A stretch of DNA of 64,000 nt from Rana temporaria (Eukaryota; Chordata; Amphibia; Anura; Ranidae), in contig NC_053492.1 in the NCBI RefSeq assembly GCF_905171775.1, forward strand, positions 277,408,938-277,472,937. The letters run 5' to 3'. Positions 53,292-63,175 of this stretch are shown piece after piece. Both the position numbers and the translations under genes were made by a program. Position 1 is the first letter of the stretch, and the number at the start of each line of letters is the position of its first letter. The notes beneath the pieces were generated by a model, which saw only the letters and a list, made by a program, of their open reading frames with translations, was not told where the DNA came from and made no database searches.

Positions 53292-54837
53292 GAGGGAAAG
53301 TTATTCTCCTTTGTTAGGCTTTAAAAAATAGAGTGGACTGTATACTTAGGGCACCTGCACATGGATGCTTGACATAGTCTTTTTAGGCCTTCAGGTGTTT
53401 TGTTTTTACCAAGCTAAATGCAGCTAAATGCAGTCCATTGCTTTGAATGGGCCTGTACACAGACGTGGAAAATAGTGCTGCATATAGATCAGAAAAAAAA
53501 TATGTATGCCACACCCCCTTTACGCATTGTGTGAGCACATTTAAGCAAATATACACATTTATTATACAGCCCATCCTCACATTTCTGCCAGGAATGACGT
53601 TTATAAACCAGTACTGTGTGCAAGAAACCTCATAGATAAATATAAATATAAAAAAAAAAAATATTTAGAATAATCTGGCCCTTTTTATATTATTTTTCTA
53701 TATTGACATAATATTTTGTTTTGTGTTTGTTTTTTATTTATATTGTGAGTAGTACTTGATTTCTCTAGTTTGGGCATTGTATGTGGTCAGTATTTATAGT
53801 TTCTGGGGGTACATTGCTTACATCTGTGGGAATGTCATCATGTGTGGTGTTTACTATCACGCGGGTATGTTATCATGCTGTTTTTGCATGTTTGCATCAC
53901 CAGGGTTTTTTTTTTTTCTGTCAGAAAGTACCGGAACATCACCTCTGCCAGACATGTTAATTTAGTAAGATGATGAAGTAGGGTAGCCACAACATGAGGG
54001 GCAGCCGTAAAATGAGGGGCGGCTGCATAGGCCGGCAAACGCATATAGTTGTGGCTCCAGCCTGCTTAAGACAGTGGAGGGGAATTACCGCTAAGACAGT
54101 GGAGGGCGGAGTGATATCATCCCCACTCTGCCTCTCCCTTCAGACTGGATTCTCCTTTCGGTGACAGCCGCTCTCGGAGCACTGTGGTGAGAGATTGCGT
54201 GCGCATGACACGTGCCTAACTGCATATAAGCTGTGCAGCCTTTCTTGGTAATTTATTCAAGCAGAATGGGGCTTTGTTAATGCTGCTTGAATGTGGGTCT
54301 GTGAGGGTCTCTGGGATTGGGTCTGTCTCTGAGCCGGAGATGGGGCTGTCTCTTTAAGGGATATGGGCCAGTTGAAATTATCTGGAAGTGCCTTTTTGCT
54401 TATTTTGGTAAGTGCTGGATATTTATAATGTTTTTTTTTTGCATTTTACTACATTGCTTTTTATTAATAAATTACTTGCATAGCCCCCAAATTATACCTG
54501 TTCTCTAACAGTCGTGTAACACATGGCGGTAAATCCAGTAATATGGTTAACTCTAAAAAAGCATTGTAAATTAAGGAAATACATATTTTTTCTACTACAT
54601 ACAAATAAATAAGCTAAATAAATAAATAATCTGACATACATTGAGCAGCTTAATGCAGCACCATTTTAAAGGTATTTTAAACAGCTTGATTTCACACAAA
54701 GCATATTCTATTCTTTACTTAACTATTTAAATAATAAAGCTAGAGCTTAGTATAGTTTTGTGATCAGAAGTCCACTGGTATTCATTATATGTCAGATTAC
54801 TTCCAATCTGGCACTGAATGAGATCGATCTTGTACTG
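53292..54837. other. Low-copy sequence
   Basis: AT-rich and without a recognised element. Frames in it are short and lack splice or family support. A short imperfect duplication of TAAGACAGTGGAGGGG lies at about 54066-54108. Confidence 0.4.
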
Positions 54838-55548
54838 CAGCCTTCCTCAACCAGGGTTCTGGGGAACCCTACAGTTTTTCCAGAGATTGATAGGGGTTTC
54901 TTGTGCTTTAAGCAGTGGTGGAGTGATTTTCCGTCTGATAGTGCTTGTATAGTTTTGGCACCAACATAGTAGTTGCTATTTTATTTATACAGTATGAAGA
55001 TCAAAGGTTTTACATATGCTTTGCATATAACTTCAGTTAAGGAACACTTTTTTTTTAATTAAATATATTCTTATTAGCTCCTTACTAGGGATGAGCCGAA
55101 CACCCCCCCCCCCCTGTTCGGTTCGCAGCAGAACCTTCGAACGGACCGAATGTTCGCGCAAACTTTAGAACCCCATTGAAGTCTATGGGACTCGAACGTT
55201 CAGAATCAAAAGTTCTTCCAGAGATTGATAGGGGTTTCTTGTGCTTTAAGCAGTGGTGGAGTGATTTTCCGCCTGATAGTGCTTGTATAGTTTTGGCACC
55301 AACATAGTAGTTGCTATTTTATTCATACAGTATGTAGATCAAAAGTGTTACACATGCTTTGCATATGACTTCAGTTAAGGAACACTTTTTTAAAATAAAT
55401 TAAAATATATTCTTATTAGCTCCTTACTAGGGATGAGCAGAACACCCCCCCCCCCCGTTCGGTTCGCACCAGAACGGACCGAACGTTTGCGCAAACTTTA
55501 GAACCCCATTGAAGTCTATGGGACTCGAACGTTCATAATCAAAAGTGC
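54838..55548. repeat. hAT fragment with 338-bp tandem duplication
   Basis: Begins with a hAT-like end (CAGCCTTCCTCAACCAGGG). Units at about 54876-55213 and 55214-55548 are near-identical direct copies with a period of 338 bp, including CAGAGATTGATAGGGGTTTC, a C run and GTTCGGTTCGCA. The second unit ends where LINE C begins. Confidence 0.85.
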
Positions 55549-57028
55549 TCATTTTAAATTGTTTATTTAGAACAGAGAAGTCAGCCCACATGGACCACAA
55601 CATTACAGTCAATATGCTACAAATGTCACAGAATCGGGTTCATACATCTATTAAACACATCACCATCACCGTCATTGATTTCAACTGTTATCCCACCGGG
55701 TGTATCACCCCCGGGGAGTCAACCAAGTGGCGCGTATTCACGCACCACCCATTCCGGGGTCGCCAACCCCACGTACAATAGTATCCCAAGAGTGTAGTGA
55801 AGTGTTTCCGTGTATCGATGTGATATGTGGCAAAACATATATATTTTTTCCCCTCTAAAGAATAGGAAAGAAATCGCAGTCAGGGAATAATAGAAAGGTA
55901 TACAACCGAATGAGAAGACAGCAAGGGGGGGGGGGAGAGGCCCCGAGGGAGGAAGAGATGAGGGGGGGGTGTGAGCAGGAGGTTGGGGGAGAAGGGGGGG
56001 GGACCGTGCACAAGCATGTGTAAGGTAAGGCGCCCCATAGGGCGTAAGCATCTCGCTATATATCACTAATTTTGAGGGGGTTCAGGCAACCCCCACCGCG
56101 GATTGGTCTAGGGTCAGGCACTCCCCCTCAGATTCTGTCCCTCGTCTGATTATTTAAAGATGTTCCACTGTTGCGACGTTTGGGAGTATGTTTCCTGTCT
56201 CTGCTGGCTGGTGAAGATAAGGTTCTCCATGCGACTAATGTCATCCACCTTTGGACGGTGGGTGTAGGGATTTCCTGTGGAGCGGTATGCAGGCTTTGGC
56301 CGTGTCTAGCAAGTGACACACAACCAATTTTTTTGTAGGAGCATGCGGGCATGTCGCATGTAAGAGGAAGTAGGCTGGGTTGTCAGGTACCGTGTGGTCT
56401 GTGAATTTTTGGGCTATTCGACGGACCTCACCCCAGAAATCTCTGATCTGGGGGCAAAACCAGAACACATGCAGGAGTGTGCCCTTTTCCATTTGGCATC
56501 TCCAGCAGATTTTTTTCAATAAATCTGGTGTTTTGTACCATCTTGTAAGGATCGTGTAGTTTGTTTCCTTAATTTTGGAGAATAGGGAAGATTTGTGGGT
56601 GAATTTAATTATGTTTTGTTTTTTGGTGGCCAAGAAGTGAGTTTGGAGGTCCTTTTCCCATTTGGTAAGGCCAAGTAATTGGCAATCTCTGGGGAGTGCA
56701 ATCAGCATGGCATACATCAGGGATAGTGTATGCGGGATCGCCCCAGTCCCTGAACAGAGCTCCTCCAGCGTCGTAAGAGATTGTTGTGCTGCAGGGGGTG
56801 GGGGTAAGCCACTCAGGAAGTGGCCGAGCTGCAGTGCTCGCATGAAGTCAAGGCCATATGGGCCAGTGGGATCCGACAGCTCCGTAACCGATCTCCACTG
56901 TCCCATACTGCTAAAGTGGGATGCCTGGAAGAGTCCCGCTCCCCATAGGTCACGGAACTTCCTGTCTAAGAGACCCGGCTCAAATTAAGGGTGGCCCACT
57001 ATCGGCCTCAGGGATTCGTTTTGGGTCG

Positions 57029-57797
57029 CAATGGAAAAAATACAATATAGTAAGTATATCAATCACTGCACTACCAATAAACGTAAAGAAGTGGCAGCCA
57101 ACACTACAGAATTAGATCAAATTCTGAAAAAAAACAGCAAAACAAGAAAAAAAGAGTAGCGCTACTAATACGTGCAAAATTATGAACAAATAAGACCCTC
57201 ATGCGTGAAGGACATAGGTGATAAAAGTCCACAGAAAAACAAGGTGCTTAAACTTGATAACAATAAAACATAATAATGAAATGATTAAAGTCCAATATTA
57301 AAATACAATAGTAATGTCCCAATACAAAGTGACTGAGTACTGAGAAGGTGTAGTAGATAATAAACAGGAGGACCACCACCAAAATGAATCGGAGGCTTAC
57401 CAGATGATGTGAACCTAAATAGGCATATACCTAATAGGTCACAAAGGCTTAAAGGTAGCGATGTCCTAGCTTCAGGGTGACTTCAGCAATACAGGAGGGT
57501 GATTTCCAGTTGATGCAGTGTGAGATCAAACCATAGAAGCACAGGCCAGTGCTGGACAATTGATCAGTAGAAATGAGCTCACAAAATAGAATATCCAGAG
57601 GTTCAAAGCATAATATCCCAGAAAGGAAAAAAGGAAATGGACATAGTGTGATACTGTATATTTTTTTTTACTGGAGATGAACAAGTAAAAAGTCACACTC
57701 ACATGTCCTCAGACGATACAAGCATATAAAAACGTGAACAGTGGGGTCAGCGGGTCCCGACGCGTTTCGATCCAACGATCGTCATCTGGGGTACTGA
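57029..57797 (-). mobile_element. Retroposed element with hammerhead-like 5' end, 11-bp target duplication
   Basis: Bounded by GTTTTGGGTCG (57018-57028 and 57798-57808). On the minus strand it starts TCAGTACCCCAGATGACG, so the hammerhead-like motif lies at its 5' end. The 3' part is AT-rich with phrases like GCGCTACTCTTTTTTTC. No protein. It inserted into LINE C. Confidence 0.72.
57756..57794 (-). ncRNA. Hammerhead-ribozyme-like motif
   Basis: Minus strand: ACCC, CAGATGA (one change from CTGATGA), stem II GATC-GTTG-GATC, GAAAC, GCGTC, GGG. ACGCGT around the cleavage site is self-complementary, which suits a dimer with a shared stem III. Stem I is only CCC/GGG. The U4 to A change would be expected to weaken activity. 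Confidence 0.5.
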
Positions 57798-59483
57798 GTT
57801 TTGGGTCGACAAGGAGAACTGTGACATCAGTTGTGCACAAACCCTGACAGTATTGCCTATCAACGGATGTCATGCAAGATTTGGAGGTAGGGCGGAGTGG
57901 CACCAAGGGGCTCTGTGAAGGGGGACCACACTTTGTTCCTGTTCTAATTGCGTCCATAGCTTTGTGTCCTTATGCCTGCACCAATCAAGGAGCCTACTAA
58001 GGTGTGTCGCATAGTAGTAGGTGCGGATTTCCGGAAGGGCTAAGCCCCCCTGCAGTTTGGGGAGAGAAAGTATCTTCCTGTGTATGCGTGACCTTTTCCC
58101 TACCCAGACAAATTGAATAAATGTGGAGTTTATTTATTTAAAATAGTTCCCGGGTATATGAATCGGGAGTGCCTGCAGAAGGTAAAGGAATTTGGGCAAT
58201 ATTGACATTTTGAGAATGTTACAGCGGCCCAGCCAGGAGTGGGGGCCGCTGTAACATTGGTCAAGCAGTTTTTGCACTTCTTTTAGAAGGGGTGGGAAAT
58301 TAAGTCAAACAGTTGCGACAAGGATGTGGGTAAGTCCCCAGGTATTTCAGTGCTGTTTCAGTCCATTTTAGATTGAAGTTGTTTGAGTCTCGTAAGGAGT
58401 GGTTGTGGGATCCCTATGCCCATCGCTTCCGACTTGGTCAGGTTGATCTTCAAATTGGAGAGCTGTCAAACTCTCGTAGAAGGTTCGGTAGGGAGATGGC
58501 AGAGTTTGTGAGGGTGAACATTAGGTCATCTGAATAAGCAGATACCTTGTATTGCGTTCCGATGGCGCTAATACCCGTAATGTTTGGATTACGGCAGACG
58601 TGACAGAGGAAGGGCTCTAGGGATAGCGCGAACAAGAGGGGGGGAAAGGGGGCATCCCTGTCTGGTCCCATTAGTGATTGGAAAAACCTCTGAGAGTATC
58701 CCATTAGACCGGACCCTAGCTGTCGGTGTTTTGTATATTGCAGAGACCCAGCCTAACATACTGTTTCCCAGACCCACATTTTTTAGCGTCAAAAACAAAC
58801 TGCCAATTCACCCGGTCAAACGCTTTCTCGACATCCGTCCCTAAAAATATACACAGTGTTTTACTGCTCCTCACTAGGTGCAAGAGGTTAAGGACTTTGG
58901 TGGTGTTGTCCCTAGCCTCTCTAGATGGGATGAAGCCTACTTGGTCCAGGTGAATTAGGTGTGGGAGATGTTATTGCAGTCTTGATGCGAAGATCTTGGT
59001 GAATATTTTAAGGTCGACGTTCAGTAGGGAGATCGGGCGGTAGCTCCCGCATTGGGCCGGGTCCTTGCCATCTTTCGGGATAACAGAGATTTGTGCTTGT
59101 AGCGTGGAAGTGTGGAATGACTTTCCCGAGCCAAGGGCATTGTACAGGTTAACCAAATGTTGTCCCAGCGAAGGGAGCAAAGTCGTATAATAGGTGGCCT
59201 TGAGACCATCTGGCCCTGGGGCTTTGCCCGGCTTGGCACTATTTAAGGCGGCTTGGAGTTCGGGTAGAGTGATAGGTTCCTCCAAAATGTCCCGTATTTC
59301 TGGCAACAGTGAGGGCATAAGGGATGTGGTAATGTACTCAGTCACTTTGTCCCGCCCGAGCGCCGGGGTGTCTAGGTTGTACAGTGAGGTATAGGACCTG
59401 AATTCTTGTGAAATCTGCTGGGGAAGTGACAGTTTCTGGCCCGTGGCGGAGGCGCACTTATTTCCCGACTTCTGGAGTGCCAC

Positions 59484-60058
59484 CAGTCTCTATTCGAGTG
59501 CCACCGGTGAGCAGCGCCAGGGAACCAAAAAGTGGGCACCCCCTGGGTAAACACCCCCACGCCCCCCGTCAACTCCAGAGACAGGGAGAGTCCCCTTTGG
59601 GCCTTCCCGTTATTCCCACCCTCTCGATGCACATCAGGGGGAGACCCTCTGCCCCTCCAGCCCCCTGTAACCACAAGTGTGAGGCGTATTAGTTTAGTTA
59701 AGGGAAAGGGGGGGGACTCAGTCTCCAAAAGCGCGCCAGGGTAAGGTGAAAAACGGGAGTCTCAGAGGCAGTTCTATGAGGCATCTTGGTAGGTGGTGCA
59801 ATCCCCTCTCCGCAGCGCCAACAATGACCGGGGTCTCCTGCTCCCCCACCTGGGAAGCCCCACTACTCTAGGGTGCAGTAAATCAGGCCCGACGGCCAAG
59901 TATCAGGGGGGTATTAGCGGATCCACCATAGCACTGCTACCCACAGCCCACCCACCAGTAACAGGGGAGAAGTTCAGGTTCTCAGTCAAGTTCCGGCGTC
60001 ACACAGCATAGCGTAGGGGGTGGAAATGGGGAGCAGGAACGGATGGGCGGCCCAGGGC
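59484..60058 (-). other. LINE C region between ORF1 and the truncated ORF2
   Basis: GC-rich, without a conserved frame. It is the ORF1-ORF2 spacer fused to ORF2 after loss of about 0.9 kb of endonuclease sequence. Confidence 0.5.
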
Positions 60059-60786
60059 CTATTCACGTGCGTCCCCCAATGCGGCTCGTTGTCGCCATCT
60101 GCCTCTCAGCTGGTGGGGGGGTAGTGGGCCCTGAAACGTGGATAAGCCTGATCGACCCGCAGTCGGGAGATCAGCGGCGGTCAGCAAACTGAAAGCACTG
60201 GACTCTTTGCAGAATGTCACCGCAAAGGGGTATCCCCATGGGTAAGTGATGCCCTTGTGTTTCGCTAAATCCAGAAGGGGGCAAAGAATGGCCCTGCGTC
60301 TCAGCGTCGCCCTGCACAGGTCCGGGAGGATCGTGACCTGTGAGCCCTTTGCCTCTATGGGTCCCAGTCCCATGGCCTCCTTCTGGGTGTATCTATGAAG
60401 CCGGCACACTACATCCCGTGGCCTACTCGGATCCGCAGGCCTGGGGCCCAAGGCCCTGTGCGCTCTATCCAGCACCACGCCGGCGCTCGGGTCTTCCAGG
60501 ACTGCGTGAAAGATGGTCCTCACCGTCTCGCCCAGGTCCTCCATGCCCGCGTCCTCAGGAATACCTCGGAGCCGCAAGTTATTGCGACGGCTCCGGTCTT
60601 CTATATCTTCCAAGTGGAGTTGGAGCGCAATGGCCATATCTCGCTGCTGGTCGCGGGACTGCTCCAGCGCCTGCACCCGTCTCTCCAGTGCAGTGACCAA
60701 AGTCTCCCCAGTGGTCACCCGATCCACTACATTCGCAATCTCCCCTCTCACCTCCTGTATGTCCCGCCGATGTGTTTCCTCTAAGC

Positions 60787-62116
60787 CAGTGGTTCTCAAC
60801 CTGGGGGTTGGGACCCCCTCGGGGGTTAAATGACAATTTGCAAGGAGCTGCGGTGGCTCAACGCGATTGGCACTGCGCTGACAAGCCATTCACCTCTGCA
60901 GCTAGAGGTTCGGATCCCGGTCTCGGCTTCATGTGAATTGAGTTTGGTGGTCTCAGCCCGGCTCCCGGTGGGTGTGCTATGCAAGGTAAGCCTGTGCTTA
61001 GTACGCCCACCCCCCTCCCACAAAAACCACCACACCTACACACGCACTCTAAATTGGGTTAACACGCACATTGACCACGCGGTCTCTAAAGAGAGGCGAA
61101 GGACTAATGGGGCTGGTTGAGCGGGCTAATCCTCTCACTCCCTTATAGGGAGTCCCTCTGCCCCGTTGGGCTTCAAAGCGGAGCAGGTAGGGCGGGCTGT
61201 GTGGGAGGACCCCCTCACACACCCGCCATTGCCACCCGGGGCATGGAGAAAGGTGGCAGATTGCCTCTGGGGGAGGCCTGCCTACTCCCAACTCCTGCAG
61301 TCCAGCTCCTCTCTCGAGCACACGCACAAAATACACTTTAAAAAAAAAAAAAAAAAAAAAAAATGACAATTTGCCAGGGGTCACAGAATTCTGGGCTGTT
61401 CCCGAAGCCCGCAGCACTCTCAGCCTTTTCACAGCCATCCGGCAGGGCTGTCCCTGGAGCCTTTGCCCGCCCTTTCAGTTCACAGCTTGGCTGGGGGGCA
61501 GAGACTAGAGGTGAGCTGACTGGTGAGAAATGTGAAGTGGGAGGGGCTATCTCCTGATTTCGGTATAGGTGTCACTGCTGCGAGACACCACAGAGCTGGA
61601 TACACATTGAGTAACACTAACTGTGATTAGAGTTGCCATTTAAAGTCCCCACTACAGTTCTCAGATCAGCAGATGATCTTGATCAAGAGCATCTAAGCTG
61701 GCAGATCAGAACTCCCCCGCCGGCACTGCCAGCACACCCCCCCAAGGAATACAAATAGGGAATACATGGAAAGGAGAGGAAAAAAGGGGGAGGAACAAAG
61801 AAAAAAGGGAATGAAAGAATAAGAGAAAGAACAGGAAAGATTCCTAGAGAGAGGGATGGGGGGGGGGGTCAAGAAATTAAGATAGAGAGATAAAAGTGAA
61901 AGAAAGGAGAACATAGAGAGAGTGGAACATCCTAAAATGTACCATAAGGGGTGTAAGGGACTTAGGGAGCCCTAAATGTCTGTGGATTAGGGGCGAAAAT
62001 TATTTGTCTTGCCTTGGGTGCTGACAACCCACGCTACAAAAATTCTACTGTTAGGGTCCCCACAACTTGGGAAATGTTATCAAGGGGTCACGGCACTAGA
62101 TGGTTGAGAGCCACTA
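60787..62116. mobile_element. hAT-type element in LINE C ORF1, with a nested SINE
   Basis: Left terminus CAGTGGTTCTCAACC, right terminus GGTTGAGAGCCACTA. A perfect 8-bp target duplication CTCTAAGC (60779-60786 and 62117-62124). Without the SINE the element is about 0.8 kb. No transposase. Confidence 0.9.
60842..61360 (+). mobile_element. Full-length tRNA-derived SINE
   Basis: 519 bp with an exact 14-bp target duplication AAATGACAATTTGC (60828-60841 and 61361-61374) and a tail of more than 20 A. The head has a polymerase III box A (TGGCTCAACGC, about 60854) and box B (GGTTCGGATCC, 60907-60917) at tRNA-like spacing. The body contains a CCTCTCACTCCCTTATAGG segment and a GCCTGCCTACTCCCAACTCC segment near the 3' end, shared with the truncated copy at 25416..25800. 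It would be moved by a LINE machinery. Confidence 0.88.
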
Positions 62117-62314
62117 CTCTAAGCGGAGGATCAGGGTCTCAATGTCAGACCGTGTGGGGAGGGCCTGTAGCAGTGCCCTGATGTCCTGGTCCAGCACGCC
62201 GACCTCCAGGGGTTGGAGGGAGGACATTGTGTCTGGCTGCCCGTTCTCCAGTGCCGGCGGTGAGCCTGCGGGTGCGGCGGGGGGGCCAGGCTCAATTGGG
62301 GTAAAAATTGGGGT

Positions 62315-62822
62315 ATACAGGCTTCCTGATGACGCATTAAGTTGCAAAATGCATAGAGGCCGCAGGACCATTGCCAGCTTGTCATGTCCAGTCTGAGTAT
62401 AACGAGTCTAGGATCGCAAGCGATAAAGTGAGGCATCACACGTGGGGACCAGGACATACTCGTACATTTGTATACTCCTATTTACGGCTGGATTAGCTCA
62501 GTGCCGGCTCCCATGTACTTTTACATGTGAGTGGAATAACTATATATGTTTTAATCATAATAAATTCTTATACTACACCATGATAGTCTTTTATATGTTA
62601 CATGAGTGGATATAGAAAGAGACTACAGCCAAAGCATTGGGAGTGATTGCTGATAAACCTGAGGGATGGAGTGGTTATCCATATGAACCAAAGGCAGATT
62701 TCTGGGCCCATCTGGTGAGTGGCCATTTTATCCGGTGATGGTGTAGGCACTATTTGCGGTGAAGGTGGAGACACAGCTGGGCATCACTGCAAACAATTAT
62801 CTATTAAGGACTTTCTTAGGAC

Positions 62823-62882
<60 letters not shown>

Positions 62883-63175
62883 TCGTATATAATACATTTT
62901 TCTTGCTTTCTTGGGGCACATTCAATCGGTGTATTGTAACTGTAGCATATTTGAAATCTTTTTGGATTTATTTCAAATTTTTGGATGGATTGAGAGATTC
63001 ATATGTTATAGTTTGGCACAGGGCACTGTATTGGTATTTATTGCACACCATTTTGTTTGCACATTAATAACCATAGATACATGTATATACTTTTTGTTTT
63101 TTTGAGTAACAAGTTCACAGGATCAGTTGTGGTAAAATGTTCATATAAATATAAGTTAGCACAATTTTAATTTCA
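62315..63175 (+). mobile_element. Hammerhead-type retroposon-like sequence with TA microsatellite
   Basis: Starts near a decayed hammerhead-like motif (62320..62361). Contains CTGGTGAGTGGCCATTTTA (about 62711), matching the element at 32359..33157. (TA)n at 62825-62880. No target duplication was found, and the right border with LINE E is approximate. Confidence 0.5.
62320..62361 (+). ncRNA. Decayed hammerhead-like motif
   Basis: GGCTTC, CTGATGA (62326-62332), GCA...TGC stem, AAAA for GAAA, ATA for GTC, GAGGCC. Stem I GGCTTC/GAGGCC pairs with one G-U. The cleavage site and second core block are changed, so it is probably inactive. Confidence 0.4.

Larger units (their letters stand above)
56241..59483 (-). 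pseudogene. LINE C ORF2 remnant: reverse transcriptase and zinc knuckle
   Basis: Segments in several frames: PGKAPGPDGLKATYY and CGSYRPISLLNVDLKIFTK (59483-58971), NGTRQGCPLSP and AYSDDLMFTL (58798-58450), and the C-terminal CWRCQMEKGTLLHVFWFC (56906-56241). The catalytic box is YSDD instead of the usual Y/FADD. The reading frame shifts several times and a 769-bp retroposon separates the thumb from the C-terminus. The protein is not functional. Confidence 0.85.
55549..62314 (-). mobile_element. LINE C: decayed L1-clade element with insertions and an endonuclease deletion
   Basis: Minus-strand order: ORF1 remnant (62314-60059, split by a hAT element), a 575-bp region, ORF2 from the reverse transcriptase onward (59483-56241, split by a retroposon), and a 3' UTR that is C-rich on the sense strand, ending with an AATAAA near 55560. 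The endonuclease part of ORF2 is missing, since only 575 bp separate ORF1 from the linker before the reverse transcriptase. The pyrimidine-rich 3' UTR groups it with LINE B rather than A. The ORF1 N-terminus is lost at 62314. Confidence 0.82.
60059..62314 (-). pseudogene. LINE C ORF1, interrupted by a hAT element
   Basis: Two parts on the minus strand: 62314-62125 (SLQPLEVGVLDQDIRALLQA, LPTRSDIETLILRLE) and 60786-60059 (ETHRRDIQEVRGEIANVV, EDIEDRSRRNNLRLRGIPED, the RRM signature). With one copy of the 8-bp duplication removed, the insert is 1338 bp, a multiple of three, so the flanking frames agree. Coiled coil then RRM then C-terminal domain, as in L1 ORF1. The N-terminus is missing. Confidence 0.85.

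Noticed and set aside
60340..60833. Plus-strand frames of 106-129 codons
   Set aside because: Antisense to LINE C ORF1, which shows the coiled coil and RRM signature on the minus strand.
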